A stretch of 8,617 bases of DNA. Origin: Ktedonobacter sp. (GTDB lineage Bacteria; Chloroflexota; Ktedonobacteria; Ktedonobacterales; Ktedonobacteraceae). The stretch is from the NCBI GenBank assembly GCA_003450555.1, contig DMFQ01000221.1:1-8617 (forward strand), in the 5' to 3' direction. Shown in pieces: positions 6,245-8,617 of the stretch (position 1 is its first letter; every line of letters starts with the position of its first letter). The translations under genes were made by a program, and so were the position numbers. The notes under the pieces are model-generated. The model did no database searches. It was given only the letters and a program-made list of their open reading frames with translations, and had not been told where the DNA came from.

Positions 6245-7027
6245 TCACTCCCATCGAAACGTTCGAATGGCAATAATAAGTACAGCAATAGCCCAAATTG
6301 TGAGCACCAGTAATGCAAAACCGGGAAATGCTGAGTTATTGCTCATCGCTGCCTGTAAAGCCTGGGTAAGTGCGGCGGCAGGTAGTAGCTGCGCAAATGC
6401 TGCTAGTGGGGCTGGGAGATGGCTGAGAGGGAGAATACCGCCACCGAATAGGACAAATAGTAAGAAGAGTGCATTAGCCCCTGCTAACGTCATTTCAGCA
6501 CGCAACGCCCCGGCCATAGCCAGGCCAATAGCGGAAAAAGTGACTGTTCCTAGTATCATTACAAGGAGTACGAGTAGTGGTGAGCCTGCAGGTTGCCAAC
6601 CATAGAGAACAATTGCGACTCCCCCCACGAGTATCACCTGGATTACTTCTAGCACAAGGATAGAGACGATCTTGGCAATGATAAGGCCACTTCGCGACAA
6701 TGGAGATGCGCCAAGACGCTTCAGCACGCCATAGTATCGCTCATAGGCAGTTGCGATGCCGAGGTTTACCATCCCGGCGGCCATCACCGCTAGAGCCAGT
6801 ATTCCGGGGAGGAGAAAGTTGACCGCGTGCCCATTGACCCCAGGGACGATATTGAGCGACGCAAAGAAGATGAGTAATATGACCGGAACAATTAATGTAA
6901 CCAGGATGTTCTCGCCACGCCTCAACGTGAGAAGCAATTCAAATTGTGCTTGTGTCAGTATTTGGCGCATGAGAGGAGCTGCTTTGTTGCCATCTTTTGT
7001 GTTCTGATTCAATGTTTGTAGAGCCAT
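6245..7027 (-). CDS. ABC-2 type exporter permease
   Basis: This 260-residue inner-membrane protein is the transmembrane subunit of an ABC-2 family exporter. A short cytoplasmic N-terminal part (1-40, with QAQFELLLTLRRGENILVTL leading into helix 1) is followed by six hydrophobic helices at about 41-59, 72-94, 118-141, 149-172, 183-204 and 238-256. Between helices 2 and 3 lies ERYYGVLKRLGASPLSR (96-112), the coupling segment typical of this family (E-R-x-x-G-x-L-x-R-L-x-x-x-P). The end, RTFRWE, is also usual. Its ATG lies two bases after the ATPase stop; GAGAG (7035-7039 on the + strand as CTCTC) seven bases upstream can serve as ribosome-binding site, so the pair is almost certainly cotranscribed. 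The likely cargo is a drug, lipid or polyketide-like molecule, but nothing in the sequence fixes it. DrrB-like is a family label only. Confidence 0.9.
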   Translation of the reverse strand: MALQTLNQNTKDGNKAAPLMRQILTQAQFELLLTLRRGENILVTLIVPVILLIFFASLNIVPGVNGHAVNFLLPGILALAVMAAGMVNLGIATAYERYYGVLKRLGASPLSRSGLIIAKIVSILVLEVIQVILVGGVAIVLYGWQPAGSPLLVLLVMILGTVTFSAIGLAMAGALRAEMTLAGANALFLLFVLFGGGILPLSHLPAPLAAFAQLLPAAALTQALQAAMSNNSAFPGFALLVLTIWAIAVLIIAIRTFRWE

Positions 7028-7029
7028 AA

Positions 7030-8013
7030 TTATTCTCTCACCTCTATCCCCGTAAGTCGTAGGAACAGGTCTTCTAATGAACCGTGTCCCACGCGCAGTT
7101 CAGAGAGGGTGATGTTCTTGTCGCGTAACCATGCGGTAAGCTCAGCCAGGAGTGTTGGAACCGCCTCTGTTTCTATCAAATAGCTTCCCGGGCGGATCTC
7201 TTCTGCCATCCGCGCGGAAGGTAGATCTGCTAATTGCGCACAGTCGAGTCCAGCTGGAGCAACAAAGCGCACAGTATTGGCGTTTTGCACACCGACCATC
7301 TGTGCCGGGGTATCCAGCGCAACCAGCCGTCCGTGATCGATAATGGCTACGCGGTCCGCTAGTCGTTCTGCCTCATCCATCAAGTGAGTGGTCAATAGCA
7401 CTGTTGCGCCTCGCTGTTTCAGATCGCGAATGATTTCCCATGTCGCGAGACGCGCCTGTGGATCCATGCCCGCTGTTGGCTCGTCCAGGAAAACAAGTGT
7501 GGGATTACCTACCAATGCCAGGGCCAGGGCTAATCGACGTTTCTGTCCCCCTGACAATTGACGGCAGCGCGTTCTGGCTGCCGCTGCCAGTCCAACGCGT
7601 TCTAGCAGTGCATCGATATTTTGAGGATGTAGAAAGTAGCCCGCGTAGAGACGCAGTATCTCGCGTGCTGTCAAGCCGGGATAAAGTCCGTCCTGCTGGA
7701 GCATGACGCCAATATGCGGTTTCAGCGCCTGTGTCTCACGGATGGGATCCCATCCCAGGACGCGAACCCTCCCTTCATCAGGCGCGCGGTATCCTTCAAG
7801 TGTTTCTACTGTCGTTGTCTTGCCGGCGCCATTTGGTCCCAGCAGGGCAAAGACCTCTCCTCTATGGACGGTAAAATGTAACTGATCAACGACCCGGTGG
7901 GAGCCGTAACTTTTGCTGAAATTGTCAACAACGATGGCCTCATCAACTGCCACTTCTATGCCTTGTGACTGCGGCTCGGCCTTCTGCGTCGTTGTCTGCG
8001 GGTTAGCAGACAT
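7030..8013 (-). CDS. ABC-2 type exporter ATPase (DrrA/CcmA-like)
   Basis: This 327-residue ATPase drives the adjacent ABC-2 permease. After a hydrophilic 27-residue leader comes the nucleotide-binding domain: IVVDNFSKSYGSHRVVDQL (27-45), Walker A GPNGAGKT (59-66), Q-loop around Gln106-Gln107 in MLQQDGLYPGLTARE, signature LSGGQKRR (153-160), Walker B LVFLDEPTAGMDP with Glu178, and H-loop His210 in TTHLMDEAERLADR. The AGMDP and MDEAERLADR wording is typical of DrrA-type exporters. A C-terminal regulatory segment (about 245-327) ends in GHGSLEDLFLRLTG, the usual family tail. All catalytic residues are present. The start is supported by AAGGAG (- strand, CTCCTT at 8019-8024) five bases upstream. 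It is the first gene of the - strand pair, downstream of an extended -10 promoter candidate in the divergent region. Confidence 0.93.
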   Translation of the reverse strand: MSANPQTTTQKAEPQSQGIEVAVDEAIVVDNFSKSYGSHRVVDQLHFTVHRGEVFALLGPNGAGKTTTVETLEGYRAPDEGRVRVLGWDPIRETQALKPHIGVMLQQDGLYPGLTAREILRLYAGYFLHPQNIDALLERVGLAAAARTRCRQLSGGQKRRLALALALVGNPTLVFLDEPTAGMDPQARLATWEIIRDLKQRGATVLLTTHLMDEAERLADRVAIIDHGRLVALDTPAQMVGVQNANTVRFVAPAGLDCAQLADLPSARMAEEIRPGSYLIETEAVPTLLAELTAWLRDKNITLSELRVGHGSLEDLFLRLTGIEVRE

Positions 8014-8081
8014 AGCTACTCCTTGTCAATAATGAGAACGCCTTCGTCTCCGCTCTTTTATGTGGGAGGGAATGTCATCCA

Positions 8082-8090
8082 GTTATAGCA
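8082..8090 (-). promoter_or_regulatory. Extended -10 promoter candidate for the exporter operon
   Basis: On the - strand this reads TGCTATAAC: a TATAAC -10 box preceded by the TGn extension, which can replace a good -35. No convincing -35 lies 16-18 bases upstream. It would start transcription roughly 60 bases before the ATPase ATG, a normal leader length. Confidence 0.4.
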
Positions 8091-8179
8091 GCCCTTCATC
8101 AGAAAGTATTGAATCCTTTACTTAGCATTCTAAAGGGAAAAGTTAAAGACATATACAATGTCCTCTGTATACAGTACAG

Positions 8180-8198
8180 CAACTCAACTGAGTTGACA
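8180..8198 (+). promoter_or_regulatory. Palindrome overlapping a perfect -35 box
   Basis: CAACTCA-AC-TGAGTTG (8180-8195) has seven-base perfect arms. Its right arm overlaps TTGACA (8193-8198), an exact -35 consensus facing the small membrane-protein gene. The matching -10 positions (around 8214-8221, TAAGCATT) are poor, as expected for a promoter that needs an activator or is otherwise controlled. A repressor on the palindrome would block the -35 box. Transcription from here would give a leader of roughly 140 bases. Confidence 0.35.
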
Positions 8199-8369
8199 AG
8201 TTTGAGAAAAAGCTAAGCATTTTCTAACCATTTTTGTGGAGTTTTGTAAAACTTGTTTAACCTATCTTACGTGCTAAAGGTAGTGGATGGGTTCTCTCTC
8301 TCGCAACATGAAAAATGGGAGATGAAACCGCAGTGTTTTGTAAAATCAATTATGAAAGGTGAAGAAATC

Positions 8370-8534
8370 ATGGTTGGTCTTCTTTGGGCAGTGGTTGTTA
8401 TTCTAGTAGTACTCTGGCTACTAGGTTTTGTCGTTTTGCATGTATCAAGCTTCTTTATTCACCTACTGCTGATTCTGGCAGTAATTGTGTTGCTGTACAA
8501 TCTATTCGTTGGCAGTCGCGCACGTCGTCTATAG
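8370..8534 (+). CDS. Small two-helix membrane protein, lmo0937/DUF5670-like
   Basis: This 54-residue protein has two hydrophobic helices (about 3-22 and 28-46) separated by a short HVSS turn and ending in a basic tail (GSRARRL). The pattern LLWAVVVILVVLWLLGF, a His/Ser turn, IHLLLILAVIVLLYNLF and a basic end is that of the lmo0937 family of small membrane proteins (DUF5670), which are typically about 50 residues and of unknown function. The start at 8370 is preferred because AAAGGTGA (8355-8362) sits seven bases before it. Reading the same frame from TTG 8253 or ATG 8352 gives a hydrophilic extension without a ribosome-binding site and unlike the family. It is alone in its transcription unit, with a long leader upstream and a strong terminator 13 bases after the stop. 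Confidence 0.8.
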   Translation: MVGLLWAVVVILVVLWLLGFVVLHVSSFFIHLLLILAVIVLLYNLFVGSRARRL

Positions 8535-8547
8535 CATTAGAATTGTG

Positions 8548-8606
8548 ACGCTGGCAGCTCTCTTGCTAAGACTACTATTGAGTCTTAGCAAGAGAGCTGC
8601 CAGCGT
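8548..8606 (+). terminator. 26-bp perfect hairpin terminator after the small membrane protein
   Basis: The arms 8548-8573 (ACGCTGGCAGCTCTC...) and 8581-8606 are exact reverse complements over 26 bp, with a 7-base loop ACTATTG. The following bases TTCATTTCCAT are T-rich but interrupted. It lies 13 bases after the stop codon, where an intrinsic terminator is expected. The stem is unusually long for one. It might also act on transcripts entering from the right, although the left side has no clear T-run on the - strand. Confidence 0.8.
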
Positions 8607-8617
8607 TTCATTTCCAT

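Larger units (their letters stand above)
8014..8369. promoter_or_regulatory. Divergent control region between the exporter and the small membrane protein
   Basis: This 356-base gene-free region separates two genes that read outward. It holds three closely spaced palindromes: GACAT-N5-ATGTC (8148-8162), CTGTATACAG (8165-8174) and CAACTCA-AC-TGAGTTG (8180-8195). It also holds an exact 11-base direct repeat GTTTTGTAAAA (8242-8252 and 8335-8345) and similar AGCATT-CTAA boxes at 8122-8132 and 8216-8227. The arrangement suggests regulator binding sites serving one or both promoters. No regulator gene is present in the window, so the binding protein is unknown. Confidence 0.5.

Noticed and set aside
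6204..6605. A 133-residue + strand frame antisense to the ABC-2 permease
   Set aside because: It is the opposite-strand shadow of a clear six-helix permease and resembles no known protein.
8253..8369. N-terminal extension of the small membrane protein starting at TTG 8253
   Set aside because: The added 39 residues are hydrophilic, lack a ribosome-binding site and are unlike the lmo0937 family. AAAGGTGA supports the start at 8370.

Overview
The window looks like a bacterial chromosome with moderate GC content, strong Shine-Dalgarno sites and mostly short spacers inside operons. The protein style suggests a Chloroflexota member of the Ktedonobacteria type: a family 5 solute-binding protein ending in Trp/Cys, an lmo0937/DUF5670-type micro-membrane protein, and many small intergenic relics. 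That placement is an inference from overall feel, not from a marker gene.

Positions 1-5144 (+ strand) hold an almost complete peptide-type ABC importer operon in classical A-B-C-D-F order. It comprises the 3' end of a substrate-binding protein, two permeases (OppB- and OppC-like) and two ATPases (OppD- and OppF-like). Both ATPases carry the same C-terminal Cys-x5-Cys-x6-Cys-x18-Cys pattern, which fits the [4Fe-4S] site reported for this family. The binding protein would capture peptides outside the cell, the two permeases form the channel and the two ATPases drive uptake. The binding-protein gene is separated from the permeases by 409 bases rich in inverted repeats, which may set the expression ratio between the two parts.

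Positions 5145-6244 look like eroded ground. A C-terminal scrap of a vitamin K epoxide reductase (VKOR)-like protein with its CxxC motif lies just after the ATPase. Next comes an unrecognised membrane-anchored protein with two cysteines. Last, on the - strand, is a C-terminal scrap of a MOSC-domain protein whose 3' end overlaps the unknown gene. Neither relic is apparent as a standard open reading frame.

Positions 6245-8013 (- strand) encode a two-gene ABC-2 type exporter, ATPase first and then a six-helix permease, of the kind used for drug or lipid efflux. It reads away from a 356-base divergent control region containing several palindromes, a perfect TTGACA box and an extended -10 box. On the other side of that region a 54-residue two-helix membrane protein is encoded on the + strand. 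It is closed by a 26-bp perfect hairpin terminator at the right edge of the window.

I found no rRNA, tRNA, CRISPR array, integrase, transposase or replication origin. I see no clear evidence of a new multi-gene system. The most unusual parts are the structured spacer after the binding-protein gene and the two gene relics.
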